In this document: piece by piece, positions 16,944 through 25,652 of the stretch
Layout of the letters: the number at the start of each line of letters is the position of its first letter
How positions within the stretch are numbered: position 1 is the first letter of the stretch
Source: Halorubrum salipaludis
GTDB taxonomy: Archaea; Halobacteriota; Halobacteria; Halobacteriales; Haloferacaceae
DNA length: 64,000 nucleotides
Assembly (NCBI RefSeq): GCF_002286985.1
Contig: NZ_NSKC01000002.1
Span: forward strand, 248,001-312,000
Reading direction: 5' to 3'
The notes under the pieces: model-generated
Database searches by the model: none
What the model was told of the DNA's origin: nothing
What the model saw: the letters and a program-made list of their open reading frames with translations, nothing else
Translations under genes and position numbers: made by a program

Positions 16944-17687
16944 ATGACCCTGTACGGCGTGGGACTCGGTCCCGGCGATCCCGACCTGATCTCCGTCCGC
17001 GGCCGGGAGATCCTCGACGGCGTCGATGTCGTGTACTCTCCGGGTCGGCTCTCGCGGGCGGTCGCGACCGAACACGTCCCGGAGAGCCGGATCGGCGACC
17101 TCGATTTCCCGATGACGAGCGACGAGGAGCGGCTCCGCGAGGCGTGGAAGCAGGCCGCGGCCGAGATCGCCCCCGAAGCGCGGGCGGGCGACGCCGCGTT
17201 CGTCACGCTCGGCGACCCGAACGTGTACTCCACGTTCGGACACCTCAGACGGACGCTCGACGCGTTCCACCCCGACGTCGACGTGGAGATCGTGCCCGGG
17301 ATCAGCGCGATGACGGCGTTCGCGACCGCGCTCGACGTCGAGATCGAGGCCGGCGCCGGGCTCGCGCTCCGCGAGGCCGCCGGCGGACGCGCGCCCACCG
17401 GCCCCGACAGGATGGTCCTGTTCAAGGTGACCGACGCCCCCGAGACGGCCCGCAAGCTCCGCGAGGCGGACTACGACGTGCGGTTCGGGCGCCGGCTCTT
17501 CATGGAGGCCGGCGAGACGACCGTCACCGAAGACGCGGACGCGCTCGCGGACCGGGACTACTACACGCTCGCGTACGCGGAGCGCCGCGGCCTCGAGACC
17601 TCGAGGGCGACCGACGAGTTCGCGGTCGACGCGGACGCGAAGGGTCGCGCCTCGGCGACCGCCGACGCGGAGGCCGGCGATGACTGA
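16944..17687 (+). CDS. cbiL: Cobalt-factor II C20-methyltransferase CbiL
   Basis: A 247-residue tetrapyrrole methylase with YGVGLGPGDPDLISVRG at the N-terminus, the GDP loop in TLGDPNVYSTFGHL, and IVPGISAMTAFA. These are the CbiL pattern: Co-factor II is methylated at C20 to give Co-factor III. The ATG at 16944 follows CGGAGG closely and sits 28 bases after the cbiT stop. Its 3' end overlaps cbiF. Confidence 0.9.
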   Translation: MTLYGVGLGPGDPDLISVRGREILDGVDVVYSPGRLSRAVATEHVPESRIGDLDFPMTSDEERLREAWKQAAAEIAPEARAGDAAFVTLGDPNVYSTFGHLRRTLDAFHPDVDVEIVPGISAMTAFATALDVEIEAGAGLALREAAGGRAPTGPDRMVLFKVTDAPETARKLREADYDVRFGRRLFMEAGETTVTEDADALADRDYYTLAYAERRGLETSRATDEFAVDADAKGRASATADAEAGDD

Positions 17688-18621
17688 CGGTCCGACCGAC
17701 TCGCAGGCGGGCATCGACGCCGTCGGCGACCGGACGGGGGGCGAGCTCGACCCGCGGGTCCGCGAGCACACCGCCGGCGAGGAGCAGGAGGGGATCCCGT
17801 TCATCGGTGCCGGTCCGGGCGATCCCGGGCTCCTCACCGTGCGCGGCAAAGAGCTGGTCGACGACGCCGACCTCGTCGTCCACGCCGGGTCGCTGGTCTC
17901 CAGCGCGCTCTTAGAGGAGCACTGCGCGGACGCGGAGCTGGTGAACTCGGTGGGGAAGGACCTCGAGGAGCTGGTCCCGCTGATGCGGGACGCCCACGAG
18001 AGCGGGCGCACCGTCGTCAGACTCCACAGCGGCGACCCCGCGGTGTACGGGGCCGCCCTCGAACAGATCGACGCGCTGGAACGCGAGGGCGTTCCGGCGT
18101 ACGTCGTCCCCGGCGTCACGTCGTCGTTCGCGGCGGCGGCGACGCTGCGCACCCAGCTCACGCTGAACGGCGTCGCGAACCACGTCGCGTTCACGCGTCC
18201 GCGGGGGAAGACGCTCGACGCCGAGGACGACCACGTCGCCGAGTTCGTCGAGATGGGCGACGTGACGACCTGCATCTACCTCGGCACCCACGCGGTGAGC
18301 GACACGATGGACCGCCTGCTCGACCGGGACGGGGTGGACCCCGACACGCCGGTCGCGGTCGTCTACCACGCCTCGTGGGACGACGAGGACGTGATCACGG
18401 GAACGATCGCCGACATCGGCGAGAAGGTGGAGGCGGCCGGCTACCGCGCGTCCGCGATGGTCCTCATCGGCGAGGCCGCGACGGGCGCGGGGTACGACCG
18501 CTCGTACCTCTACGGCGACTGGGCGAACGGCGGAACGGCGGACGCGGACAACGGCGAAACGATGGACGCGGCGGACGCGGCCAGCGACACGGAGACGACC
18601 GAAACGGAGGCGGACGACTGA
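17680..18621 (+). CDS. cbiF: Cobalt-precorrin-4 C11-methyltransferase CbiF
   Basis: A 313-residue SAM methylase of the CbiF/CobM group, with FIGAGPGDPGLLTVRGKELV, RLHSGDPAVYGAALEQ, VVPGVTSSFAAAATL and YHASWDDEDVITGTIADI. It methylates C11 of cobalt-precorrin-4. It carries an acidic N-terminal extension of about 40 residues and an acidic C-terminal tail of about 30, both common haloarchaeal additions. It starts inside cbiL and its stop overlaps the cbiG start (TGATG). Confidence 0.93.
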   Translation: MTDGPTDSQAGIDAVGDRTGGELDPRVREHTAGEEQEGIPFIGAGPGDPGLLTVRGKELVDDADLVVHAGSLVSSALLEEHCADAELVNSVGKDLEELVPLMRDAHESGRTVVRLHSGDPAVYGAALEQIDALEREGVPAYVVPGVTSSFAAAATLRTQLTLNGVANHVAFTRPRGKTLDAEDDHVAEFVEMGDVTTCIYLGTHAVSDTMDRLLDRDGVDPDTPVAVVYHASWDDEDVITGTIADIGEKVEAAGYRASAMVLIGEAATGAGYDRSYLYGDWANGGTADADNGETMDAADAASDTETTETEADD

Positions 18622-19631
18622 TGAGCACCGACAGCAACGACGGGAACGCGAGTGGCACCGACGCGGCCGACGCGACCGACGACTCCGGCGGCGGCCACTG
18701 TTCGACGGCGGACTCCGACGGCGAGGTGGCGGAGGAGATCGCGGTCGTCAGCTTCGAGCGGAAGCTCGACACCGCCGCGGAGATCGTTGACGGGATCGGC
18801 GACCGCTACGAGTCGATCGACGTGATCGAGTACCACGGCGACGTGTTCGCCGAGCATTGGGGCGAGTACGACTGCTTCGTCGGGCTGATGGCGTCCGGAA
18901 TCGCCATGCGGAAGACCGCGCCGCTGCTCGACGACAAGTGGGACGACCCCGCGATCGTCGTGGTCGACGAGGCGCTCACGTGGGCGATCCCGATCACCGG
19001 AGGCCACCACGGTGCCAATCAGGTGGCGGACGACCTCGCGAGCCTGGGCGCCGTGCCCGCGATGACTACCGCCTCGGAGGCGGCGGACAAACAGGGCGTC
19101 GAGAAGCGGGCGAAGGCGCTGTCCGCACACGTCGTCAACGGCGACTCCACGGTCGCGACGAACCTCGCCGTCCTCGACGACGAGCTCGGCCCCGTCGAAC
19201 GGCTCGACGGGCCGCGGGCGGTGCTGGTCGACGACGACGTGACGGTCCTCAAGCGCAACCGCGACGACGGGATCGTGCTCGGCACGGGCTCCGTCTCCGG
19301 CGCGGACGAGGAGCGGTTCATCGAGGCCTGGGACCGTGCGCTCGCGGCGGTCGACCGCGACTGGGACGACGTCGAGTTCGTCGCCACCGCGACGCGAAAG
19401 GCCGACGAGGAGGGTCTCCTCGCCGCGGCCGCCGCGCGCGATCTCGGGGTCGTCGCGTTCGACAGGGAGACCCTGCTCGAGTTCGAGGGGCCGACGCCGT
19501 CGAAGGCGAAGGAACTCATCGGCTGGCCGGGCGTCGCCGAGGCGAGCGCGATCGCCGGCGGGGCCGACCACGATCTCGTCGCGGAGAAGACCAGCCACGA
19601 GAACGAAGTGACCGTCGCGGTGGGGCGATGA
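18621..19631 (+). CDS. cbiG: Cobalt-precorrin-5A hydrolase CbiG
   Basis: A 336-residue enzyme that opens the ring lactone and removes the two-carbon fragment as acetaldehyde. The CbiG core is recognised in [32 protein letters not shown], then [16 protein letters not shown] in the N-terminal part, and a C-terminal domain with [29 protein letters not shown] and [18 protein letters not shown]. The first 40 residues are acidic and low-complexity. Confidence 0.93.
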   Translation: MSTDSNDGNASGTDAADATDDSGGGHCSTADSDGEVAEEIAVVSFERKLDTAAEIVDGIGDRYESIDVIEYHGDVFAEHWGEYDCFVGLMASGIAMRKTAPLLDDKWDDPAIVVVDEALTWAIPITGGHHGANQVADDLASLGAVPAMTTASEAADKQGVEKRAKALSAHVVNGDSTVATNLAVLDDELGPVERLDGPRAVLVDDDVTVLKRNRDDGIVLGTGSVSGADEERFIEAWDRALAAVDRDWDDVEFVATATRKADEEGLLAAAAARDLGVVAFDRETLLEFEGPTPSKAKELIGWPGVAEASAIAGGADHDLVAEKTSHENEVTVAVGR

Positions 19632-20581
19632 CCGGGACCGGCTCGGCGCCCGGCGGCGCGGACGACGCCCCCGACGGGATGGGAACGCTGTACGTCGTCG
19701 GCATCGGCCCCGGCCTCCCGCACGCCATGACCCAGCGGGCCCGCGACGTGATACGCCACGCCGACTGCGTCATCGCGTCGAACCTCTACCAGGAGTTCCT
19801 CCGTCAGGACGGCACGATTCCCCCCGAGTCGCGGACCGAGGACGCCGCCACGGACGGCGGAGCCGCGGTCGGCTCGGCCGACGGTGGTGCCGGCGACGAC
19901 GCCGGCTGGGCGTCCGGCAACGTCGGCACCCATCCCGACGGCGAGACCGTCGAGGTCGTTCGATCCTCGATGGGGCAGCAGATCGAGCTCGCCCGCGAGG
20001 CGTTCGAGCGCGTCAGGGCGGGACAGGACGTGGCGCACGTCTCCGGCGGCGATCCCAACGTGTACGGGAAGTCCGACCTGGTGTACCTGATGGCCGACGA
20101 GGACGACGCCGACGACGTCCCGATCGAGATCGTGCCCGGCGTGACGGCCGCGCTCGGCGGCGCCGCGATGGTCGGCGCGCCGCTCTCGAACGACTTCTGT
20201 ACGGTCTCGCTGTCCGATAAGTGGCGCGGCTGGGAAGAGATCGCGGAGAAGCTCCGCGCCGCGGCGGTGTCGGGGTTCACGATCGTCCTCTACAACTGCT
20301 GGCGCGACTACGAGCGCGCCATCGAGGTGCTCCGGGAGCACCGCACCGACGACGCCCCGGTCGCGATCGTCAACGACGCCGACCGCGGCGAGGCCGGCCG
20401 CAACCTCGACGACGAGACCTACACCCTGACGACGCTCGGAGCGGCGACCGACCACGACGACGAGGTCGGCGGGATGGGAACCTCCCTGATCGTCGGCACG
20501 CACGAGACCGAGGTCTGGGAGAACGACTACGACCGATTCCTCGTCACGCCCCGCGGCGGGCGAGACGTCGACGACTTCTGA
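19628..20581 (+). CDS. cbiH: Cobalt-factor III C17-methyltransferase CbiH, copy 1
   Basis: A 317-residue tetrapyrrole methylase with YVVGIGPGLPHAMTQRARDV, HVSGGDPNVYGKSDLV, IVPGVTAALGGAAM, and LSDKWRGWEEIAEKLRAAA. This matches CbiH, which methylates C17 and contracts the ring. An insert of about 40 residues rich in Gly, Ala and Asp (around residues 65-105) breaks the usual fold. It is followed directly by a second CbiH-like gene, so one copy may have a different specificity. Confidence 0.9.
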   Translation: MTGTGSAPGGADDAPDGMGTLYVVGIGPGLPHAMTQRARDVIRHADCVIASNLYQEFLRQDGTIPPESRTEDAATDGGAAVGSADGGAGDDAGWASGNVGTHPDGETVEVVRSSMGQQIELAREAFERVRAGQDVAHVSGGDPNVYGKSDLVYLMADEDDADDVPIEIVPGVTAALGGAAMVGAPLSNDFCTVSLSDKWRGWEEIAEKLRAAAVSGFTIVLYNCWRDYERAIEVLREHRTDDAPVAIVNDADRGEAGRNLDDETYTLTTLGAATDHDDEVGGMGTSLIVGTHETEVWENDYDRFLVTPRGGRDVDDF

Positions 20582-20583
20582 CA

Positions 20584-21660
20584 ATGAGTGACACAACCTG
20601 CGGAGCGACGGACGACCCGAACTCGAACAGCGACGGAAGCGACACCGAGACGGCGACTGACGGTGGGTGCGGTGCGGAGACGGCGACGGATAGCGGATGC
20701 GGCGCGGAGACGGACACTGGTGCGGCGACGGAGACGGCGACTGACGGCGGGGCCGCGACGGAGACTGGGAGCGGCTCGTCGTCCGCGTGCGGGGCGAGCG
20801 ACGCGTCGAGCTCCTCGTCGTGCGGCGGCTCGAAGTCGGCGACGACCGACGAGAAGGTCGGTTCGACCGCCGACGACTTTGACGCCGACCCCGGTCGGCT
20901 CGTCGCGGTCGGACTGGGGCCGGGGCAGCCGGAGGGGATGACCGGCCGCGCTCGGGCGGCATTGCTGGAGGCGGACCACATCGTCGGGTACACGACGTAC
21001 ATCGACCTTGTACCCGACGAGATCACCGACGCGGCCGACGAGCTGTACGACACGCCGATGTGCGGCGAGGTGTCTCGGACGGAGGAGGCGGTCGACCGCG
21101 CGCTCGCGGGCAACGACGTCGCCATCGTCGGCTCCGGGGATCCGAACGTGTACGCGCTCGGGGGGCTCGCGCTCGAGATCGTCGAGTCGAAGGGGGCGAC
21201 GGCGTCCGCGCTCGACTTCGAGGTCGTCCCCGGCGTCCCGGCCGCGCAGTCGTGTGCGGCCCGCGTGGGCGCGCCGCTCGTCAACGACTCGGTGTCGATC
21301 TCGCTGTCGGACCACCTCACGCCGATGGACGAGATCGAATCGCGGCTCCGCGCGGTCGCGGCCGAGGGCTTCACGGTCGCGATCTACAACCCGTGGAGCC
21401 GGAAGCGGCGCGAGAACTTCGAGCGGGCCTGCGAGATTCTCACGGAACACCGGCCGGCGGACACGCCGGTCGGGGTCGTCCACGGGGCCGGACGCGACGA
21501 CGAGCGCGTCGAGATCGTCGAGCTGGGCGAGTTGGAATCGCTCGGCGAGACGGACCTGATCGACATGACGACGACGCTGCTCGTCGGCAACGAGGAGACG
21601 TACGTCTGGGACGGCCGGATGATCACCCCGCGCGGCTACGAGAGCAAGTATGACTACTGA
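20584..21660 (+). CDS. cbiH: Cobalt-factor III C17-methyltransferase CbiH, copy 2, with Cys-rich N-terminus
   Basis: A 358-residue paralogue of the gene before it, with AVGLGPGQPEGMTGRARAALL, SGDPNVYALGGLALEI, VVPGVPAAQSCAARVGAPL and LSDHLTPMDEIESRLRAVA. The methylase begins near residue 103. The N-terminus is an unusual stretch rich in Thr, Ala, Gly, Ser and Glu with six cysteines, largely as GCGAETATD-like repeats, then SSSACGAS and SSSSCGGS. It could bind metal or an Fe-S cluster. Spaced 2 bases from copy 1. Confidence 0.9.
   Translation: MSDTTCGATDDPNSNSDGSDTETATDGGCGAETATDSGCGAETDTGAATETATDGGAATETGSGSSSACGASDASSSSSCGGSKSATTDEKVGSTADDFDADPGRLVAVGLGPGQPEGMTGRARAALLEADHIVGYTTYIDLVPDEITDAADELYDTPMCGEVSRTEEAVDRALAGNDVAIVGSGDPNVYALGGLALEIVESKGATASALDFEVVPGVPAAQSCAARVGAPLVNDSVSISLSDHLTPMDEIESRLRAVAAEGFTVAIYNPWSRKRRENFERACEILTEHRPADTPVGVVHGAGRDDERVEIVELGELESLGETDLIDMTTTLLVGNEETYVWDGRMITPRGYESKYDY
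20640..20860. repeat. Cys-rich repeat at the start of cbiH copy 2
   Basis: Imperfect units close to GGTGCGGTGCGGAGACGG encode GCGAETATD and related peptides, followed by Ser-rich Cys segments. Divergent copies suggest slippage followed by drift. Confidence 0.6.
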
Positions 21661-21949
21661 GACCGCGGCCGACGAGACGACGGACGCCGCCGAGCCCACG
21701 TACCGCGTCTCCGTGGACCTGACCGCCTGTGACGGCGTCTTCGCCTGTCTCGTCCGCGACGACCGGTTCGTCGAGGCCGACGAGGGGCTGGTCGGGTTCG
21801 ACCGGGCCGACGCGGTCGCGCCGATCGAACGCGCCGCAGACGAGGTCGCGGCCACGTTCTCCGACGGGCGTCTCGACGAGGCGCGCTCCGCCGCGGCGGC
21901 CTGTCCGCTGGACGCGATCACCGTCGAGGAGCGGGAGGGCGACGCGTGA
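21650..21949 (+). CDS. Ferredoxin-like protein with incomplete cluster motif
   Basis: A 99-residue acidic protein with ACDGVFAC near residue 28 and AACPLDAI near 86. A 4Fe-4S ferredoxin has CXXCXXC and a distant CP; here the middle Cys is replaced by Val (CXXVXXC). Such sites can hold a 3Fe-4S or a 4Fe-4S cluster with another ligand. It overlaps cbiH copy 2 by 11 bases and the next gene at its stop. Redox supply to a corrin-ring step is the natural inference. Confidence 0.8.
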   Translation: MTTETAADETTDAAEPTYRVSVDLTACDGVFACLVRDDRFVEADEGLVGFDRADAVAPIERAADEVAATFSDGRLDEARSAAAACPLDAITVEEREGDA

Positions 21950-22659
21950 GCGCTCCCGACTCGACGCCGGACGACCTGCTCGCTCGACACCCGGAGACAG
22001 CCTACTTCTGGGGTCACGTCGCGGGCGGCGGCCGGGTGACCGACCGGAGCGTCGAGGTGACCGTCACCGACGAGGACGCGGCGCGGCGCCTGTCCGCGAT
22101 CGCCGGCGGGGGCACCGTCGACCACCGGATCGCCGAACGCGAGTTCGCGCACGACACGTCGGTGACCCGGCAGTCGGACGAGTACACGGTGCAGATCGTC
22201 GATCCGACGCTGGCCGCGAACGCCGCCGCGGCGTTCGGTCTGCCCGTGGGGTCGGACCCCGGCGGCTACCGGTTCGACGCGTTCCGTGCCCACCGACGGG
22301 CGCTGCTCCGAGGGCTGTTCGAGGCGTGCGGCGTCGTCTGCTTCCGCGAGTCGAGCGCCGCCGTCGGCGTCTCGTTCGTCCACGACGACGCCCGGCTGCT
22401 GGCGCGGATCCGAACGGCGCTCGACGCGGAGGGGTTCGACGCCGAGGAACCGCAGCCGTCGGCGTCGGGTGGCCACTGGTTCGGCGTCGCCGACCCCGAC
22501 ACGGCCGCCTTCGGCGAGTGGGTGTACGAGGGGGCCGACGAATCCGGGCTGTACGCGGCCGACCGCCGACGCAAGACGCTTCGGAGCGTCGAACGGGCCA
22601 CGGGGGTCGCGGTCGGAAGCCTCATTGGGCCCCGTGAAACGGAGGAGGCGAAGCCGTGA
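21946..22659 (+). CDS. Degenerate LAGLIDADG-fold protein in cobalamin operon
   Basis: A 237-residue protein of no known role. Two repeats can be read. The first runs from YFWGHVAGGGRVTD and the second from RALLRGLFEACGVVCF; both match the helix, glycine turn and following strands of LAGLIDADG homing endonucleases (compare LLGLLEGDGS and FLRGLFDADGSV). A basic LYAADRRRKTL end is also typical. The catalytic acidic residues are gone (AGGG and EACG). So it looks domesticated and non-cutting, perhaps nucleic-acid binding like WhiA. It overlaps both neighbours (GTGA starts) inside the operon. I give no function. Confidence 0.75.
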   Translation: MSAPDSTPDDLLARHPETAYFWGHVAGGGRVTDRSVEVTVTDEDAARRLSAIAGGGTVDHRIAEREFAHDTSVTRQSDEYTVQIVDPTLAANAAAAFGLPVGSDPGGYRFDAFRAHRRALLRGLFEACGVVCFRESSAAVGVSFVHDDARLLARIRTALDAEGFDAEEPQPSASGGHWFGVADPDTAAFGEWVYEGADESGLYAADRRRKTLRSVERATGVAVGSLIGPRETEEAKP

Positions 22660-23873
22660 GCCGAGCGGCGGACGCCGTCGGGATCGGCGACGACGAGACG
22701 GCGCTCCTCGTCGGGCACGGCTCTCGCCGCGAGCAGTCGAACGAGGCGGTCCGAACGCTCGCGGCCGGGCTGGAGGACCGACTCGGCGTCCCGACCGACG
22801 CCGCGTTCCTCGAACTGGCGGAGCCGTCGATCCCCGACGCGATCGAGACGCTCGCGCACGGCGCGGCGCGGGTCACGTTGGTGCCGCTCTCGCTGTTCGC
22901 GGCCAGCCACGTCAAAAACGATCTGCCGCTCGCGGTGAAGCGCGCCCGAAGCGAGCACCCCGGCGTCAGGTTCCACGCCGGCGGACACCTCGGCATCCAC
23001 CCCGCGATACTCGACCTCCTCGACGACCGGGCGCGGGCCGTGGAGACGGAGTTGGGCGTCGACCGCGAGGACGACGACGTCGCCGTCGTCCTCTGTGCCC
23101 GCGGCTCCTCGGACCCGGACTCGAACGCGGACGTGCACAAGCTCGCCAGACTGCTGTACGAGGGACGATCGTTCGACCGGGTCGAAGCCGGGTTCATCGG
23201 CGTCACCGAGCCGCTCCTCGACGACGCGCTGCACGACGTCGCGAAGACGCGACCGGACGCGATCGTCGTGTTACCGTACATGCTCGGCGACGGCGTCCTG
23301 ACCGGGCGGATACGGGACGGGGCCGACGAGTTCGACGCGGAGTACCCGTACGTCGACGCCGCGGCCGGCGACCCGCTCGGGACCGACACCCGGCTGTTGG
23401 ACGTCCTCTCGGACCGGTGGCAGGAAGCGCGCACCGACTCGGTCGACATGTCGTGTGACACGTGTAAGTACAAGGTCGAACTCGACGGCTACGAGGAAGA
23501 CGAGGGCGGCGCGCGGGCGATGCTCCGCGCGCTGACCCACCAGCGGGCACACGAGGACCGAGACGACGTCGCCGACGAACCGCACGCCCACGACGCGCCG
23601 GAGACGCACCTCGCCGTCTGTACGAACCAGACCTGCGCGGCGAGCGGCTCTCCGGCCGTCCTGGAAACCCTGCGGCAGGCCGCCCGGGACGCGGACGCCG
23701 ACGTTCACGTCACCCGGTCGTCGTGCTTCGACCAGTGCGGCGACGGCCCGATCGTCGCGCAGTACCCCGACGGCGTCTGGTACGGGGGCTGCGGCGACGG
23801 GGACGCGGATCGGATCGTCTCCGCCGTCGAGCGGGACCGAATCGTCAGCGACCTCGTTCACCAAACGCTGTGA
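22656..23873 (+). CDS. cbiX: Sirohydrochlorin cobaltochelatase CbiX with ferredoxin domain
   Basis: A 405-residue protein of long CbiX type. It inserts cobalt into sirohydrochlorin, the first committed step. Two chelatase repeats: the first has LLVGHGSR (His21) and PLSLFAASHVKND (His85); the second starts VVLCARGSS. The C-terminal 110 residues are a thioredoxin-like 2Fe-2S domain (CTNQTC and SCFDQC), and CDTC sits in the linker with a His-rich HQRAHEDRDD-type segment. GTG start at 22656 overlaps the previous stop. Confidence 0.92.
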   Translation: MSRAADAVGIGDDETALLVGHGSRREQSNEAVRTLAAGLEDRLGVPTDAAFLELAEPSIPDAIETLAHGAARVTLVPLSLFAASHVKNDLPLAVKRARSEHPGVRFHAGGHLGIHPAILDLLDDRARAVETELGVDREDDDVAVVLCARGSSDPDSNADVHKLARLLYEGRSFDRVEAGFIGVTEPLLDDALHDVAKTRPDAIVVLPYMLGDGVLTGRIRDGADEFDAEYPYVDAAAGDPLGTDTRLLDVLSDRWQEARTDSVDMSCDTCKYKVELDGYEEDEGGARAMLRALTHQRAHEDRDDVADEPHAHDAPETHLAVCTNQTCAASGSPAVLETLRQAARDADADVHVTRSSCFDQCGDGPIVAQYPDGVWYGGCGDGDADRIVSAVERDRIVSDLVHQTL

Positions 23874-23895
23874 GACGCACCTACCACGATACACA

Positions 23896-24273
23896 ATGAG
23901 CTGTGATGAGATCGAAGCCCTACGACTCGGCCTGATGAACACGCTCGGAACCGCGGACGACGCGGTCCGACGCCACGCGGAACAGGAGCTCGGCGACGCC
24001 CTTGACGGCGACACGCCGATCGCCGCCCTCGCGGCGGCGGAGTCCGTGACCGAGCTCCGACGGCACCTCGACGCCGCGCTCGTCGATTTGGAGGAGGAAG
24101 TCGCCGCCCTCGACGCGGACGACCCGGAGTACGGGTACGCTCGCGGGCGGCTCGTGGCGGTCCGGGACGCCGAGCGATCGCTGGCCCGGTTCGCCGACGT
24201 CGGCGAGTCGTTCCTCGACGACCTCGGCGACGCACACCACACGCTACACGAGGTGTTCCCGGTCGAGGAGTGA
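23896..24273 (+). CDS. DUF3209-like protein
   Basis: A 125-residue acidic, mostly helical protein, 22 bases after cbiX, beginning MSCDEIEALRLGLMNTLGT. It matches my memory of the DUF3209 family, which is known chiefly from archaea and sits beside cobalamin genes. No catalytic motif is visible; the only Cys is at position 3. It may be a small accessory subunit of CbiX. It is the last gene of the operon. Confidence 0.78.
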   Translation: MSCDEIEALRLGLMNTLGTADDAVRRHAEQELGDALDGDTPIAALAAAESVTELRRHLDAALVDLEEEVAALDADDPEYGYARGRLVAVRDAERSLARFADVGESFLDDLGDAHHTLHEVFPVEE

Positions 24274-24698
24274 CCGATCGCCGCACCGCCGACGTGACGG
24301 CGGTGAGTCTGTCAGAAAGCCCGTGGGCTCACGTTCTCCACCAGAACCTCGTCCCGAGAGCCGGACCGGTTCGCGAAGGGGTAACGCGATTCTACACATT
24401 CGCCATCCTCCGAACTGCATGGTGGCGCCGACTCACATCACGAGAAGTGATGGAATCTTCTGCGGTAAGCGGGGGCATTTTATAAGGACGCCGCCGCTGT
24501 CTGGGGAATCCTCACCATCACGAAAACGGATGGGCGCCGATTTGCGGAGCGAATCGCACGACTGCGAGGGGCCGTTTTTTGAGACCAACTGGTCGCCAGA
24601 AATCCGGCGATTTTGAGAAGCGCGAATCGGCCGAATTGAGAGCCGTAGAGGGCTCTAGAGGTGGATTTTATTTTACTCCAACCCGACTTAATTTCGGA
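24274..24698. other. Intergenic region before tRNA-Arg
   Basis: The 425 bases contain no supported gene and are less G+C-rich than the genes around them. TTTTATAAGG at about 24478 looks TATA-like. CGGATGGGCGC at 24527-24537 repeats the 11 bases at 24695-24705, which include the 3' edge of the tRNA gene. Confidence 0.55.
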
Positions 24699-24773
24699 TG
24701 GGCGCTGCAGGATTTGAACCCGCGGCAACTTGGTCCGAAGCCAAGCACTCTATCCAGACTGAGCTAAGCGCCC
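24699..24773 (-). tRNA. tRNA-Arg (anticodon TCG)
   Basis: The 75-base minus-strand sequence folds as a full cloverleaf. The acceptor is GGGCGCT / AGCGCCC with discriminator A. The anticodon arm is CTTGG / CCAAG around the loop CTTCGGA, giving anticodon TCG for CGA codons. The T arm is GCGGG / CCTGC with TTCAAAT. There is no intron and no encoded CCA. Confidence 0.95.
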
Positions 24774-24987
24774 GTACGCATCGCTACTTCGGTGAGGATG
24801 TTAAGTCCCGCGATTCGAAATCGCTTCGGACTGGCTGGCGTCGACCGAGGGAGCGCTGACGCCACGGCCGATCAAAAAGAATATTATCGGGACCCGGCAT
24901 GGTTTCCGTAGTAGATGTGTCTTGGTCGTACGGCGTCACCGCCGAACGAGTGGCCCGAGTCGGTTCCGTCGTCGCTGAGGTACGCCC

Positions 24988-25590
24988 ATGTATGACCTGA
25001 GGCCACACTTCGACGAGGAGGTCGAACCAGGGACGAACCTCCTTCTCACCGGGCCGCCGCTCACCGGCAAGCGGTCGCTGATGATGGATCTCTTGGCCGC
25101 CGGGACCGAGCGCGGCGACGGCGCGATCGTCGTCACCACGAAGGACGGCGCCGAGCGCGTCCTGAAAGACTACGCGAAGCGGACCCCCTACGAGGGGAAA
25201 CCCGTGGCGGTCGTCGACTGCGTCACCCGCCAGCAGGGCGTCAACGACGCCCCGGAGTCGGACCGGATCAAGTACGCCTCCTCGCCCGTGGACATGACGG
25301 GAATCGGGATCAAGCTCTCCGAGTTCCTCCAGGCATTCGGCGACCGCGGCATCGAGGAGAACCGCGTGATGGTGCACTCGCTGTCGACGCTGCTGATGTA
25401 CTCGGACCTCCAGACCGTGTTCCGATTTCTCCACGTGTTCACCGGTCGGATCCAGAGCGTGAACGGGCTCGGCCTGTTCAGCATCGACTCGACCTCGCAC
25501 GACGAGCAGGCGATGAACACCCTCAAGCAGCTCTTCGACGGCGTCATCACCGTCCCCGAGGACGGCGAACCGGAGATCCGGCTGCCCTGA
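24988..25590 (+). CDS. RAD55/KaiC-like RecA-superfamily ATPase
   Basis: A 200-residue protein with the RecA-like order: Walker A-like GPPLTGKRS at about residues 23-31, a hydrophobic strand with DCVTRQQG, and Walker B-like RVMVHSLSTLL. The Walker A residue after GK is Arg, where Ser or Thr normally sits, so ATPase activity may be weak or absent. It is the short single-domain form common in haloarchaea, where it is named RAD55 family. No operon partner is clear. Confidence 0.8.
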   Translation: MYDLRPHFDEEVEPGTNLLLTGPPLTGKRSLMMDLLAAGTERGDGAIVVTTKDGAERVLKDYAKRTPYEGKPVAVVDCVTRQQGVNDAPESDRIKYASSPVDMTGIGIKLSEFLQAFGDRGIEENRVMVHSLSTLLMYSDLQTVFRFLHVFTGRIQSVNGLGLFSIDSTSHDEQAMNTLKQLFDGVITVPEDGEPEIRLP

Positions 25591-25652
25591 GCGACGGGGA
25601 GCCGCTGAGCACCGGGGAGTCTTTTAATCCGCGCGACCGCGTACCCGCGAGC

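Noticed and set aside
24527-24705. CGGATGGGCGC repeat near tRNA-Arg as an att pair
   Set aside because: Only 11 bases match, most of them outside or at the very edge of the tRNA; too short to support integration.
24579-24767. Short plus-strand frame ending in QDLNPRQLGPKP
   Set aside because: It is the reverse strand of tRNA-Arg read as protein, a common annotation artefact.
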